Of a DNA stretch of 64,000 bases, positions 17,214 through 25,266 are shown piece by piece. The stretch is from positions 1-64,000 of the forward strand of contig CAYYUG010000011.1 of NCBI GenBank assembly GCA_964474755.1, written 5' to 3'. The position numbers were made by a program, and so were the translations under genes. Source of the DNA: GCA-2717185 sp964474755 (GTDB lineage: Bacteria; Pseudomonadota; Alphaproteobacteria; UBA8366; GCA-2717185). The number at the start of each line of letters is the position of its first letter. Positions within the stretch are counted from its first letter, which is position 1. Under the pieces are notes generated by a model that saw only the letters and a program-made list of their open reading frames with translations, did not search any database and was not told where the DNA came from.

Positions 17214-17833
17214 GCCGGTGGCGAACTATTAAGCCAAGGCTGCGCTTGGTTCTGTTGCGCCTCGAAACTATCAATCTTATCGCCCTTCTGCATAGTAAGA
17301 CCGATATCGTCGAGCCCATCCAGCAGGCATTCGCGGCGGAAGGCATCCAGCTCGAACGACACAGTCACACCGTTCGGGCGCTTGATCTCCATGTTGACCA
17401 GATCAATCGTCAGCTCCGGATTTTCCGTGTCGCTGGCGTCGGCCATTAGGGCGTCAAGATGCTCCTTGGAAATGCGGATCGGCAGGATACCGTTCTTGAA
17501 GCAGTTGTTGTAGAAAATGTCGGCGAAGCTAGTCGAGATGACGCACCGGATGCCAAAATCCAGCAGCGCCCATGGCGCGTGCTCACGCGAGGACCCGCAT
17601 CCGAAATTATCGCCCGCCACAATAATTTTAGCATCCCGATAGGGGTCCTTGTTCAGAATAAAGTCGGGCTTCTCTCTGCCGTCCGGCTCGAAACGCATCT
17701 CTTCGAACAGCACCTTGCCAAGACCGGTGCGTTTAATGGTCCGGAGGTGCAATTTGGGGATGATCTTATCGGTATCGATGTTAATCATGTCCATCGGCGC
17801 CGCGACGCCGGTCAGCGTGTTAAATTTATCCAT
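17210..17833 (-). CDS. leuD: 3-isopropylmalate dehydratase small subunit
   Basis: Small swivelling subunit that, with LeuC, interconverts 2- and 3-isopropylmalate. The 207-aa protein has the family start (APMDMINIDTDKIIPK), a TIKRTGLGK loop that contacts substrate, and the GDNFGCGSSREHAPWAL signature at the active site. It lies between two leuC copies: 19 bases after the first and overlapping the second by four bases. It is the only LeuD in the window, so if both LeuC proteins are used they must share it or find another partner elsewhere. Confidence 0.96.
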   Translation of the reverse strand: MDKFNTLTGVAAPMDMINIDTDKIIPKLHLRTIKRTGLGKVLFEEMRFEPDGREKPDFILNKDPYRDAKIIVAGDNFGCGSSREHAPWALLDFGIRCVISTSFADIFYNNCFKNGILPIRISKEHLDALMADASDTENPELTIDLVNMEIKRPNGVTVSFELDAFRRECLLDGLDDIGLTMQKGDKIDSFEAQQNQAQPWLNSSPPA

Positions 17834-17852
17834 CGCTCTATCTACCTCCCCC

Positions 17853-19259
17853 TTATCCGTTCAATAATTCACGTACATCGGTCAGCTTGCCGGTAACCGC
17901 GGCCGCTGCTGCCATCGCCGGACTAACCAGATGGGTCCGACCGCCGCGCCCTTGCCGACCCTCAAAATTGCGGTTTGAAGTCGCAGCACAACGTTCGCCC
18001 GGCTGCAACTGATCGACATTCATCGCCAGGCACATGGAGCAACCTGGCTCGCGCCAATCGAATCCGGCATCGATCAGGATCTGAGCCAGGCCTTCCTGCT
18101 CGGCCTGTTGCTTGACCAAACCGGATCCTGGCACGATCAGGGTGCGGATGCCTTCCTTGACCTTGCGGCCCTCGGCGACCTCGGCAATTGCCCGAATGTC
18201 TTCGATTCGACCGTTAGTGCAGGCGCCAACGAAGATCGTGTCGATCTCGACATCGGTCATTTTAGTGCCCGGTTTCAGACCCATATACTCACAAGCACGT
18301 TTGACCGCCGCTGCCTTGTCCGAATTTGGTGCGTCCTTCGGATCGGGTACCACACCGGTTATCGGCACCACGTCCTCAGGGCTGGTACCCCAGGTAACCT
18401 GCGGCACAATCTCGCTAACATCCAAGGTCGCTTCTTTATCGTAAGTCGCGCCTTCGTCAGACGGCAAGTTCTTCCAGTGAGCGACGGCAGCGTCCCAATC
18501 TGCTCCCTTCGGGGCATAGGGCCGACCTTTGAGATATTCAAAGGTTTTATCATCTGGTGCAATCAATCCAGCACGCGCGCCAGCTTCGATCGTCATGTTG
18601 GAGACCGTCATACGACCTTCCATCGATAGGGATGTAATCGCAGGCCCGGTGTACTCAATCACGTGACCGGTGCCAGCTGCAGTGCCTATTTTGCCAATTA
18701 GTGCCAAGATCAGATCCTTAGCGGTGCAGCCAAACGGCAGATCGCCATCCACAGTGATCCGCATGCTCTTGACCGGCGCCTGCAACAGCGTTTGGCTCGC
18801 CATAACATGCTCAACCTCCGAAGTGCCTATACCAAAGGCGAGCGCGCCGAGGGCGCCGTGCGTCGCAGTGTGACTATCGCCGCACACCAATGTCACGCCC
18901 GGCAGGGTAAAGCCCTGTTCCGGGCCAATGATATGGACGATACCGTTGCGCGGATCGTCAATCTCGAAAAGAGTGACACCGAAATCAGAACAGTTACGCC
19001 GCAAGGTGTCGATCTGCAGCTGTGAATCCTCCGGGATTGCCTCCGTTCGGTCGGTAGCGATGTTGTGGTCAATCACCCCGAGGGTCAGGTCCGGGCGGCG
19101 CAACTTGCGGCCGGCTAGGGTCAGGCCCTCGAAGGGCTGCGGGCTGGTTACCTCGTGGATTATGTGACGATCGATATACAGCAGGCAGGTCCCATCTTCC
19201 TGCGTATTCACCACATGATTGTCCCAAATCTTTTCGAGAAGTGTGCGCGGCTTGGACAT
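17853..19259 (-). CDS. leuC: 3-isopropylmalate dehydratase large subunit
   Basis: [4Fe-4S] aconitase-type isomerase of leucine synthesis. The 468-aa protein matches canonical LeuC closely: YIDRHIIHEVTSPQPFEGL at the N-terminus, cluster ligands Cys347, Cys407 and Cys410, and the C-terminal TSNRNFEGRQGRGGRTHL. One small departure is GACTNGRIED where most have GSCTNSRIED. It is the first leucine gene in transcription order, with GAGGGAG before the ATG and a good candidate promoter about 50 bases upstream. I take this copy as the true leuC because its N-terminal motif is canonical and it occupies the usual position directly before leuD. Confidence 0.95.
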   Translation of the reverse strand: MSKPRTLLEKIWDNHVVNTQEDGTCLLYIDRHIIHEVTSPQPFEGLTLAGRKLRRPDLTLGVIDHNIATDRTEAIPEDSQLQIDTLRRNCSDFGVTLFEIDDPRNGIVHIIGPEQGFTLPGVTLVCGDSHTATHGALGALAFGIGTSEVEHVMASQTLLQAPVKSMRITVDGDLPFGCTAKDLILALIGKIGTAAGTGHVIEYTGPAITSLSMEGRMTVSNMTIEAGARAGLIAPDDKTFEYLKGRPYAPKGADWDAAVAHWKNLPSDEGATYDKEATLDVSEIVPQVTWGTSPEDVVPITGVVPDPKDAPNSDKAAAVKRACEYMGLKPGTKMTDVEIDTIFVGACTNGRIEDIRAIAEVAEGRKVKEGIRTLIVPGSGLVKQQAEQEGLAQILIDAGFDWREPGCSMCLAMNVDQLQPGERCAATSNRNFEGRQGRGGRTHLVSPAMAAAAAVTGKLTDVRELLNG

Positions 19260-19309
19260 TAGGCTCCCTCGTCCTGGCTGAATTTCGCTTATGAGTGAAC
19301 GCCGTTGCG

Positions 19310-19338
19310 ATTATATCTGAAGTCGTCTCATACTTTAA
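19310..19338 (-). promoter_or_regulatory. Candidate promoter for the leuCD-leuC-leuB operon
   Basis: On the minus strand a perfect TATAAT (19310-19315) is preceded, with exactly 17 bases between, by TTAAAG (19333-19338), a weak -35 matching 3 of 6. The -10 box ends 51 bases before the leuC ATG. It lies in the rplS-leuC gap, so leucine genes may be expressed apart from the ribosomal operon upstream. Confidence 0.45.
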
Positions 19339-19340
19339 CG

Positions 19341-19369
19341 CCTGCTATCGCAGGGCGGAGACCCTCCGC
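19341..19369 (-). promoter_or_regulatory. Two adjacent hairpins between rplS and leuC
   Basis: Minus strand: GCGGAG/CTCCGC with a 3-base loop (19355-19369) is followed directly by CCTGC/GCAGG with a 4-base loop (19341-19354). Neither is followed by a U-run, so a classical intrinsic terminator is not supported. They abut the -35 box of the candidate leuC promoter. They may mark the 3' end or processing site of the rplS transcript, or a regulator site. Confidence 0.4.
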
Positions 19370-19461
19370 GAATTTGGTGACCACAACGATTTAAGCGTTT
19401 CCACTCCCATCTTTGCAAAGCAGAATATTTCACAATTCGATGAAACGCACTCTCAAGGTGA

Positions 19462-19890
19462 TCAACTCTTGCCACTGTCCAAAGGTTCAGCCGGCATCGT
19501 TTCCACCGATGCCGCAGTTTCCGTGCGCCGGGCCGTCGTTCGTTCGGCGATCCGTGCGGACTTACCACGTCGTTCACGAAGGTAATAAAGCTTCGCGCGA
19601 CGCACTGACCCGCGGCGCACAACCTCGATCTGCTCTATCCGCGGGCTGTATAACGGGAAAACACGCTCCACACCCTCGCCGTAGCTAATCTTACGAACCG
19701 TAAACGCACTGTTCACCCCGTTATTTTTACGTGCAATGCAAACGCCCTCGAAGACCTGGATTCGCTCGCGCGAGCCCTCAATGACCTTGACATGGACGCG
19801 CAGCGTGTCACCTGCCTGAAATTCGGGAATTGGTCGCGCTTCGGCAAGCTTCGCCACCTGCTCTTTTTCGAGCTGTTCGATAATATTCAT
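19462..19890 (-). CDS. rplS: 50S ribosomal protein L19
   Basis: Sits at the 30S-50S interface. The 142-aa protein has the family core: FQAGDTLRVHVKVIEGSRER, FEGVCIARKNNGVNSAFTVRKISYG and VERVFPLYSPRIEQIEVVRRG. The C-terminal tail of about 25 residues (after LYYLRERRGKSARI) is Thr/Ala/Glu-rich and of the extended kind seen in Alphaproteobacteria. The start overlaps the trmD stop by four bases. It ends the rpsP-rimM-trmD-rplS series. Confidence 0.97.
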   Translation of the reverse strand: MNIIEQLEKEQVAKLAEARPIPEFQAGDTLRVHVKVIEGSRERIQVFEGVCIARKNNGVNSAFTVRKISYGEGVERVFPLYSPRIEQIEVVRRGSVRRAKLYYLRERRGKSARIAERTTARRTETAASVETMPAEPLDSGKS

Positions 19891-20600
19891 GTAATCGTCC
19901 TCACTTGCTTGGTCCGCGCGACGTACCGTTCCCAGAGATCGGGACGCCGTTCGCGGGTAATGCGTTCAGCCTGAGCCAATCGCCAGGCACGAATGTTCTT
20001 ATGATGGCCGGATAGCAGAACGTCCGGCGTGTTGTGGCCTCGCCAGTTAGCCGGTCGCGTATATTGGGGATACTCCAAAAGTCCTCGGGCGAAGCTCTCC
20101 TCGACAAGCGATTCCTTGTCACCGACGACACCCGGCAGCAGACGGACGCAGGTGTCGATGACGCTCATGGCTGCGGGTTCGCCGCCGGACAGCACAAAAT
20201 CCCCAACGCTAACCTCCTCAAAGCCCCTTTCTTCGATAACCCGTTCATCGATCCCTTCGAAACGGCCGCACAACAGTGTTACACCCGGCCCCGAAGCCAA
20301 CGCTGCTGCGCGTTCCTGGTCAAAAGCGCTACCACGCGGCGTCAGGTAAATCACCGGTCCCGGCGCGTCTGCGACTGACTCCAACGCAGCATCGAGCACA
20401 TCGGCCCGCATCACCATACCCGGCCCACCACCGAAGGGTGAATCGTCAACCGTTCTGTGTACGTCGACAGCAAAGTCACGTATATCCACCGCCTTAAGGT
20501 CCCAAATTTTCTCCGCCATCGCGCGTCCAGCAAGGGAATGACCGAGAGGCCCTGGGAACATGCCCGGGAAGATCGTCAGGATATGGGCAGTCCAGGTCAC
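19887..20600 (-). CDS. trmD: tRNA (guanine-N1)-methyltransferase
   Basis: SAM-dependent m1G37 methylation of tRNAs, which prevents frameshifting. The 237-aa SPOUT-fold protein has LTIFPGMFPG at the start, DDSPFGGGPGMVM, the knot segments IYLTPRG and LLCGRFEGIDERVIE, and SVGDFVLSGGEPAAM. All are canonical. It overlaps both neighbours by four bases (rimM upstream, rplS downstream), so the set is translationally coupled. Confidence 0.97.
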   Translation of the reverse strand: MTWTAHILTIFPGMFPGPLGHSLAGRAMAEKIWDLKAVDIRDFAVDVHRTVDDSPFGGGPGMVMRADVLDAALESVADAPGPVIYLTPRGSAFDQERAAALASGPGVTLLCGRFEGIDERVIEERGFEEVSVGDFVLSGGEPAAMSVIDTCVRLLPGVVGDKESLVEESFARGLLEYPQYTRPANWRGHNTPDVLLSGHHKNIRAWRLAQAERITRERRPDLWERYVARTKQVRTIT

Positions 20601-21136
20601 GCGCTATCCCCCGCCTCGGTTTCAGTCGGCGGCTCGACAGTGATACGACCGCTTTCGAGATCAATCTCCAGCACCACCGCGGAGGTGAAAGGCAGGACTG
20701 ACACACCGCCGCCTTCGAGAGAGATTTCGATCATGTCACCGGCCCCGAACTCATGTAGTGCCCGGACGGTCCCGAAAGCCGAACCGTCGGACAAAACAGC
20801 TGGCAATCCAATCAAATCAGCGTGATAGAACTCTTCCTCATCTGCCTGCGGCAAGGCGTCACGGTTTATGAAAAGTTCTCTACCTTTCATCGCTTCCGCT
20901 GCATTACGATCGGCAATCCCATCTATCCTGGCAAGCAAAACGCCTTTGGCCGAACCGGTCACGTCGAGCACGTATTGACATGCGCCATCAGCATCGCCAA
21001 GGGGTCCATAGGCGGCGATATCAGCGGGTTTCTCGGTAAAGCTCTTGACGCGCACAAGGCCGCGCACGCCATGTGCACCCACTATAACGCCAACGCAAAT
21101 TCGAGAATCCATCATGATTGCCGAGCGGGCCGACAT
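20597..21136 (-). CDS. rimM: Ribosome maturation factor RimM
   Basis: Assists 16S rRNA 3'-domain processing and binds S19. The 179-aa protein shows ICVGVIVGAHGVRGLVRVKSF in the N-terminal barrel and EEFYHADLIGLPA at the start of the PRC-barrel. The C-terminal segment VLPFTSAVVLEIDLESGRITVEPP is also present. The frame opens at the ATG at 21136, two bases after the rpsP stop. An ATG pair at 21115/21112 directly before DSRICVG is an alternative start, because homologues usually begin close to that point. Ribosome-binding signals are weak for both. Confidence 0.94.
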   Translation of the reverse strand: MSARSAIMMDSRICVGVIVGAHGVRGLVRVKSFTEKPADIAAYGPLGDADGACQYVLDVTGSAKGVLLARIDGIADRNAAEAMKGRELFINRDALPQADEEEFYHADLIGLPAVLSDGSAFGTVRALHEFGAGDMIEISLEGGGVSVLPFTSAVVLEIDLESGRITVEPPTETEAGDSA

Positions 21137-21138
21137 AC

Positions 21139-21537
21139 TTAAGCCGGCTTCTCTTCTTCAGCCGGAGCCGCTTCTTCGGCTGGCGCTTCGGATGCTGCAG
21201 CAGCAGCTTCTTCAGCCTCGCGCAGGCGTTCTTGTGCTTTCGCCTTCGGCAGATGCTGACTGGTCTGCTTCGGGATCGCCGGCATCGGCATTATCTCCGC
21301 GCGGCCCAAGAAACGCGCAACACGGTCGGACGGCTTCGCGCCGACCGACATCCAGTGCCGGATGCGGTCCTCAACCAGTTGCACTCTGTTCGGATCATCC
21401 TTTGCCAGCATCGGATTGTAGACCCCTACCCTTTCGATATATCGGCCGTCGCGCGGCATACGCGAATCGGCGACAACAATGCGGTAGTATGGGCGCTTTT
21501 TTGCACCGCCGCGGGCCAGTCTAATTTTCAGCGCCAT
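21139..21537 (-). CDS. rpsP: 30S ribosomal protein S16
   Basis: Early-binding 30S protein. The 132-aa product has MALKIRLARGGAKKRPYYRI, the conserved ADSRMPRDGRYIERVGVYNP block and DRIRHWMSVGAKPSDRVA. After residue 100 there is an Ala/Glu-rich extension ending in EEEKPA, longer than the roughly 80-residue E. coli protein but common in Alphaproteobacteria. It follows ffh after 49 bases and is preceded by AAGGAG. Confidence 0.97.
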   Translation of the reverse strand: MALKIRLARGGAKKRPYYRIVVADSRMPRDGRYIERVGVYNPMLAKDDPNRVQLVEDRIRHWMSVGAKPSDRVARFLGRAEIMPMPAIPKQTSQHLPKAKAQERLREAEEAAAAASEAPAEEAAPAEEEKPA

Positions 21538-21586
21538 ATGGTTTGTTCTCCTTAAGTATGCGTGTCATTTGAAATATTAGTTGCTC

Positions 21587-22939
21587 TTACATGCGAGGCA
21601 TCAGTCCCTGCATCCCATGACGCATCAGACCCTTCTCCCCCATTTTACTCATACGTTTCATCATTTTGCGCATCGTCTTATACTGCTTCAGCAGCTTATT
21701 CACATCCTGGATCACGGTTCCCGATCCCTTTGCAATGCGTTTCTTACGCGAGGCATGGATCAACTTCGGCCGCTGCCGCTCCTTGGGCGTCATCGAAGAG
21801 ATAATAGCTTCCTGCCGCAACAGCGCCGTTTCATCGATCTCGGCCTCCGCCATCTGCTTCTTCGCCTTAGCAACACCAGGCAGCAATTCCATCATTCCGG
21901 ACAGACCACCCATCTTGCGCATCTGACTGAGTTGCTTGGCCATGTCATCTAGATCGAATTCACCCTTTTGAATTTTCTTCGCAAGCGCTTCTGCCTCTTC
22001 CTCCTCGATCGTTCCCTGCGCCTTTTCGACCAAGCTGACCACATCGCCCATACCGAGGATGCGTCCAGCAATCCGTTCCGGATGGAAATCTTCCAGCGCA
22101 TCCAGTTTTTCACCGACACCTATGACCTTGATCGGACAGCCGGTGACCGCGCGCATCGATAGGGCCGCGCCGCCGCGCGCGTCGCCATCCACCCGGGTCA
22201 GAACGATACCAGTCAGCGGCAGGCGCGCCTTAAACCCTTCTGCCACATTAACCGCGTCCTGCCCGGTCATCGCATCAGCGACCAACAGAATTTCATAGGG
22301 ATCGACTGCGTCTCGGACCGCCGCGGCTTCCGCCATCAGTGCTTCATCGATCTGCAACCGACCGGCGGTATCAAGCATAACCACGTCGTAGCCACCGAGC
22401 CGCGCCGCATCCTTCGCACGCTTTGCGATATCGACCGGCCGCTGGCCGGCGACAACCGGCAGAGTAGCAACACTCGCCTGCTCACCCAGAACCTTGAGCT
22501 GCTCCTGCGCCGCAGGCCTTTGGGTGTCAAGCGATGCCATCAGCACCTTCTTTTTGTCCCGCTCCTGCAATCGCGCAGCAATCTTTGCCGTCGTCGTCGT
22601 CTTACCGGAGCCCTGAAGCCCCACCAGCATGATACCGACCGGCGCCGGTGCTAACAGTTCCAGCCCTTCCGTCTCCGCACCCAGCATTTCGACCAGTTGA
22701 TCGTGCACGACTTTTACGACCATCTGACCCGGTGTGACCGAGCGCAGCACTTCTTGGCCAACCGCCTCGTCTCGCACTTTCTTAATGAACTCACGCACCA
22801 CCGGTAGGGCGACGTCCGCTTCAAGCAAGGCGACCTGGACGTCACGCATCGCTTCCGACACGTCGGATTCACTCAACGCACCGCGGCGTTTAAGCTTCTC
22901 GAAGACGTCTGCCAAGCGGCCAGACAATGACTCGAACAT
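21587..22939 (-). CDS. ffh: Signal recognition particle GTPase Ffh
   Basis: Binds signal sequences and 4.5S RNA and, with FtsY, delivers nascent membrane proteins to SecYEG. I start at the ATG at 22937-22939 (MFESLSGRLADVFEKL), not the ATG five codons upstream; this gives 450 aa. The N domain is followed by the G domain with the P-loop GLQGSGKTTTTAKIA (107 onward), DTQRPAAQEQL, LDTAGRLQ and TRVDGDARGG. The Met-rich M domain follows, including GSGTVIQDVNKLLKQY and a Met-rich C-terminal tail. The partner ftsY is at 37259. A strong hairpin lies in the region between this gene and metY. Confidence 0.97.
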   Translation of the reverse strand: MFESLSGRLADVFEKLKRRGALSESDVSEAMRDVQVALLEADVALPVVREFIKKVRDEAVGQEVLRSVTPGQMVVKVVHDQLVEMLGAETEGLELLAPAPVGIMLVGLQGSGKTTTTAKIAARLQERDKKKVLMASLDTQRPAAQEQLKVLGEQASVATLPVVAGQRPVDIAKRAKDAARLGGYDVVMLDTAGRLQIDEALMAEAAAVRDAVDPYEILLVADAMTGQDAVNVAEGFKARLPLTGIVLTRVDGDARGGAALSMRAVTGCPIKVIGVGEKLDALEDFHPERIAGRILGMGDVVSLVEKAQGTIEEEEAEALAKKIQKGEFDLDDMAKQLSQMRKMGGLSGMMELLPGVAKAKKQMAEAEIDETALLRQEAIISSMTPKERQRPKLIHASRKKRIAKGSGTVIQDVNKLLKQYKTMRKMMKRMSKMGEKGLMRHGMQGLMPRM

Positions 22940-22981
22940 GCGTGCCCCTATCACTTAAAGCTGTCACTAAAACGCCAAATG

Positions 22982-23010
22982 CGCCAGTGCGCGAAACTCG
23001 CGGACTGGCG
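22982..23010. promoter_or_regulatory. Strong palindromic hairpin between ffh and metY
   Basis: A near-perfect 29-base inverted repeat: CGCCAGT (22982-22988) pairs with ACTGGCG (23004-23010). After one G/G mismatch, CGCG (22990-22993) pairs with CGCG (22999-23002) around an AAACT loop. There is no T-run on either side. It could be a 5'-leader structure of ffh (43 bases from its ATG) or an operator for the divergent pair. I did not find a known riboswitch consensus here. Confidence 0.5.
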
Positions 23011-23180
23011 TAGCCCCTCGGGACTGGAAACCAACGTTTCCCGAATGAGAACGGGCTTTTACGCCGGCATTCAGCGCAAGTCAAGCAACCGCCTCCGCAC
23101 AAACGGTGTTTACATCACCCCTAGTTTCGTACCAACATTAATGAAGCTGTTTTAAAAACAGGGGCAAAGAGGGGCTCGAC

Positions 23181-24470
23181 ATGACGACCAGCAAGAACCC
23201 AGAGACTATCGTATTGCACACTGGATATCGATCCGATGAGTCGACTGGCTCGGTGGCCGTGCCCATCTACCAGACGACGTCATACCAGTTCCAAGATACC
23301 GGTCATGCCTCGCGCCTATTCGCACTGCAGGAACTTGGCAATATCTACACGCGCATCATGAACCCGACGCAGGATGCGCTCGAGCAACGGATTGCCGCTC
23401 TCGACGGAGGCGTTGCAGCTTTAGCGGTCTCATCCGGACAGGCGGCTTCAGCATTCGCGTTACAAAATTTGGCCTGGGCCGGCGACAATGTGGTCAGCTC
23501 GACGGATCTCTATGGCGGGACATGGAACCTATTCGCCAACACTTTGCGACAGCAGGGTGTCGAGGTGCGTTTCGTCGACCCGTCGGATCCAGAGAATTTC
23601 CGTCGTGCGACGGACGATCGCACCCGCGCTTATTACGCGGAGACCTTGCCGAACCCAAAACTACACGTCTTCCCTATCCAAGAGGTCGCCGATATCGGTC
23701 GCCCGCTGGGTATCCCGCTGATCATGGATAACACTGCGGCCCCGATCTTGTGCCGCCCCTTCGACCACGGCGCTGCGATCAACGTCTATTCACTGACAAA
23801 GTATATAGGAGGCCACGGGACTTCAATCGGAGGCATGATCGTCGATAGCGGCAATTTTGATTGGGAGGCTATCCCGGAACGGCAACCTGCCTTAAATCAG
23901 CCAGACGAAAGCTATCATGGCGCGATTTGGACAGAGGCGGTTAAACCACTCGGCCCGATCGCTTACATCATCCGAGCCCGGGTCATTCTGTTGCGCGACC
24001 TTGGCTCCGCCATCAGCCCGCAAAACGCCTTCCAGTTCATACAGGGGCTGGAAACCCTGCCGTTACGCATGCGCGAACACTGCCGGAACGCATCCGCGGT
24101 TGCGGAATATCTCGGCGGACAGGGTAATGTCACCAAAGTGATCCATCCAAGCAACCAGTCCGGCGAGGAAAAACGGCGCGCCGACGCCTATATGAATGGA
24201 GGTTATGGTGGTCTCGTCGGTTTCGAACTAGGCGGCGGCAAGGAAGCCGGACAAAAATTCATCGAAGCGTTGAAGATGTTCTATCACGTTGCAAATATAG
24301 GCGACGCGCGCAGCCTAGCAATCCACCCGGCGTCGACGACACATTCGCAGCTTACGCCCGAGGAACAGCTGGCGACCGGTGTCTCCGACGGCTATGTCCG
24401 CCTGTCGATCGGCATCGAGCATATTGACGACATCATCGCTGACCTGGACCAGGCGTTGGCCGCGGTCTGA
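23181..24470 (+). CDS. metY: O-acetylhomoserine sulfhydrylase (Cys/Met metabolism PLP enzyme)
   Basis: Makes homocysteine (or methionine from methanethiol) from O-acetylhomoserine. The 429-aa protein has YTRIMNPTQDALEQRIAALD, the aromatic-stacking region VVSSTDLYGGTWNLF, and SLTKYIGGHG with Lys207 as the PLP Schiff-base lysine. The C-terminal THSQLTPEEQLATGVSDGYV is the typical end of this group. Length and the long N-terminal Arg/Asn block favour MetY over the shorter MetZ/MetB. GAGGGG lies before the ATG. A SAM-responsive riboswitch was looked for upstream and not found. Confidence 0.92.
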   Translation: MTTSKNPETIVLHTGYRSDESTGSVAVPIYQTTSYQFQDTGHASRLFALQELGNIYTRIMNPTQDALEQRIAALDGGVAALAVSSGQAASAFALQNLAWAGDNVVSSTDLYGGTWNLFANTLRQQGVEVRFVDPSDPENFRRATDDRTRAYYAETLPNPKLHVFPIQEVADIGRPLGIPLIMDNTAAPILCRPFDHGAAINVYSLTKYIGGHGTSIGGMIVDSGNFDWEAIPERQPALNQPDESYHGAIWTEAVKPLGPIAYIIRARVILLRDLGSAISPQNAFQFIQGLETLPLRMREHCRNASAVAEYLGGQGNVTKVIHPSNQSGEEKRRADAYMNGGYGGLVGFELGGGKEAGQKFIEALKMFYHVANIGDARSLAIHPASTTHSQLTPEEQLATGVSDGYVRLSIGIEHIDDIIADLDQALAAV

Positions 24471-24479
24471 ACTGACAAA

Positions 24480-25110
24480 TTCCGAACGACATCCGCCTGT
24501 AAGATAGCGGCTTGCCGTGTATCGCACTTGCGCGGCTCGGTTGGCAGCAGGATCCACGTTTCCGACACCAGTCCGGGCGGCCCGCTCACCGGTATAGTGG
24601 TCGGGACCATGCCGTCCAGGACGGGTTCCCCATAGATATGCAGCCCCTCGGGCAATTCGGCACCACCACATGGCAGACGATTCGCTGTGGCAGGCTTCCA
24701 GAACCGCCATCAATGGCGGCGCTGACCATTCCTCCATCGTCAATAGCCACCGATACAGGCGGCGCGTCTTCTGCAATTTGAACCGGCCCAACGCGGCGTC
24801 GATGATGACTTCTGCGCTGTCGCGTTTCTTATAAGGGTCATGTAATAACTTCGCGACGACGACGCCGTCTCCGTCGGTCACGAACACCCCGATTTACGGG
24901 ATGTCTTAAAAAAAATCGTCTTCCGGCTCGATCTGAGTGTTCAGAATGCAGCAGCGCCGAATGACCACGAAATCCAGGTCGGACAAAAATCAAACGGGTA
25001 TACTCTGCGTCTCGGCGTATACAGCTAGCACCTCCTGATCGTCATAGGAATTTGCGTGACCCTAGATTTCTAAGGCTTTGAACCTCTCAAACGCATCGCC
25101 CGGCTCCCCG
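24480..25110 (-). pseudogene. Decayed redoxin (peroxiredoxin-like, AhpC/TSA-type) gene
   Basis: Segments of one redoxin protein occur in order on the minus strand, broken by stops and frame changes. SYDDQEVLAVYAETQSIPV (about 25050-24990) is followed by a TGA. NTQIEPEDDFF is followed by TAA. FVTDGDGVVVAKLLHD and YKKRDSAEVIIDAALGRF (24887 downward) run in one frame. EDAPPVSVAIDDGGMVSAAI continues in another, and PEGLHIYGEPVLDGMVP in a third. At least three stops and two frameshifts are needed to join them. Upstream, FGEPGDAFERFKALEI then a stop may be the N-terminal part. The boundaries are approximate. No functional product is expected. Confidence 0.75.
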
Positions 25111-25266
25111 AACTACGTCCAGCAGAGAGGTCACCACACGACAGAACAGTTGATCAAACGGGACAGGCCCATCGAAGCCGTGTTTATCGCGGTTCAAGCG
25201 CTTGGTGCAATCCTCTGCTATCGTCTGTTCAAATACTTTTCCAAAGCAGGCAATGTCACTTCGATT

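Noticed and set aside
23100..23180. Possible SAM-II or SAM-V riboswitch before metY
   Set aside because: The sequence lacks the conserved loop and pseudoknot strings of those classes. Only a short CTGTTT/AAACAG hairpin is present.
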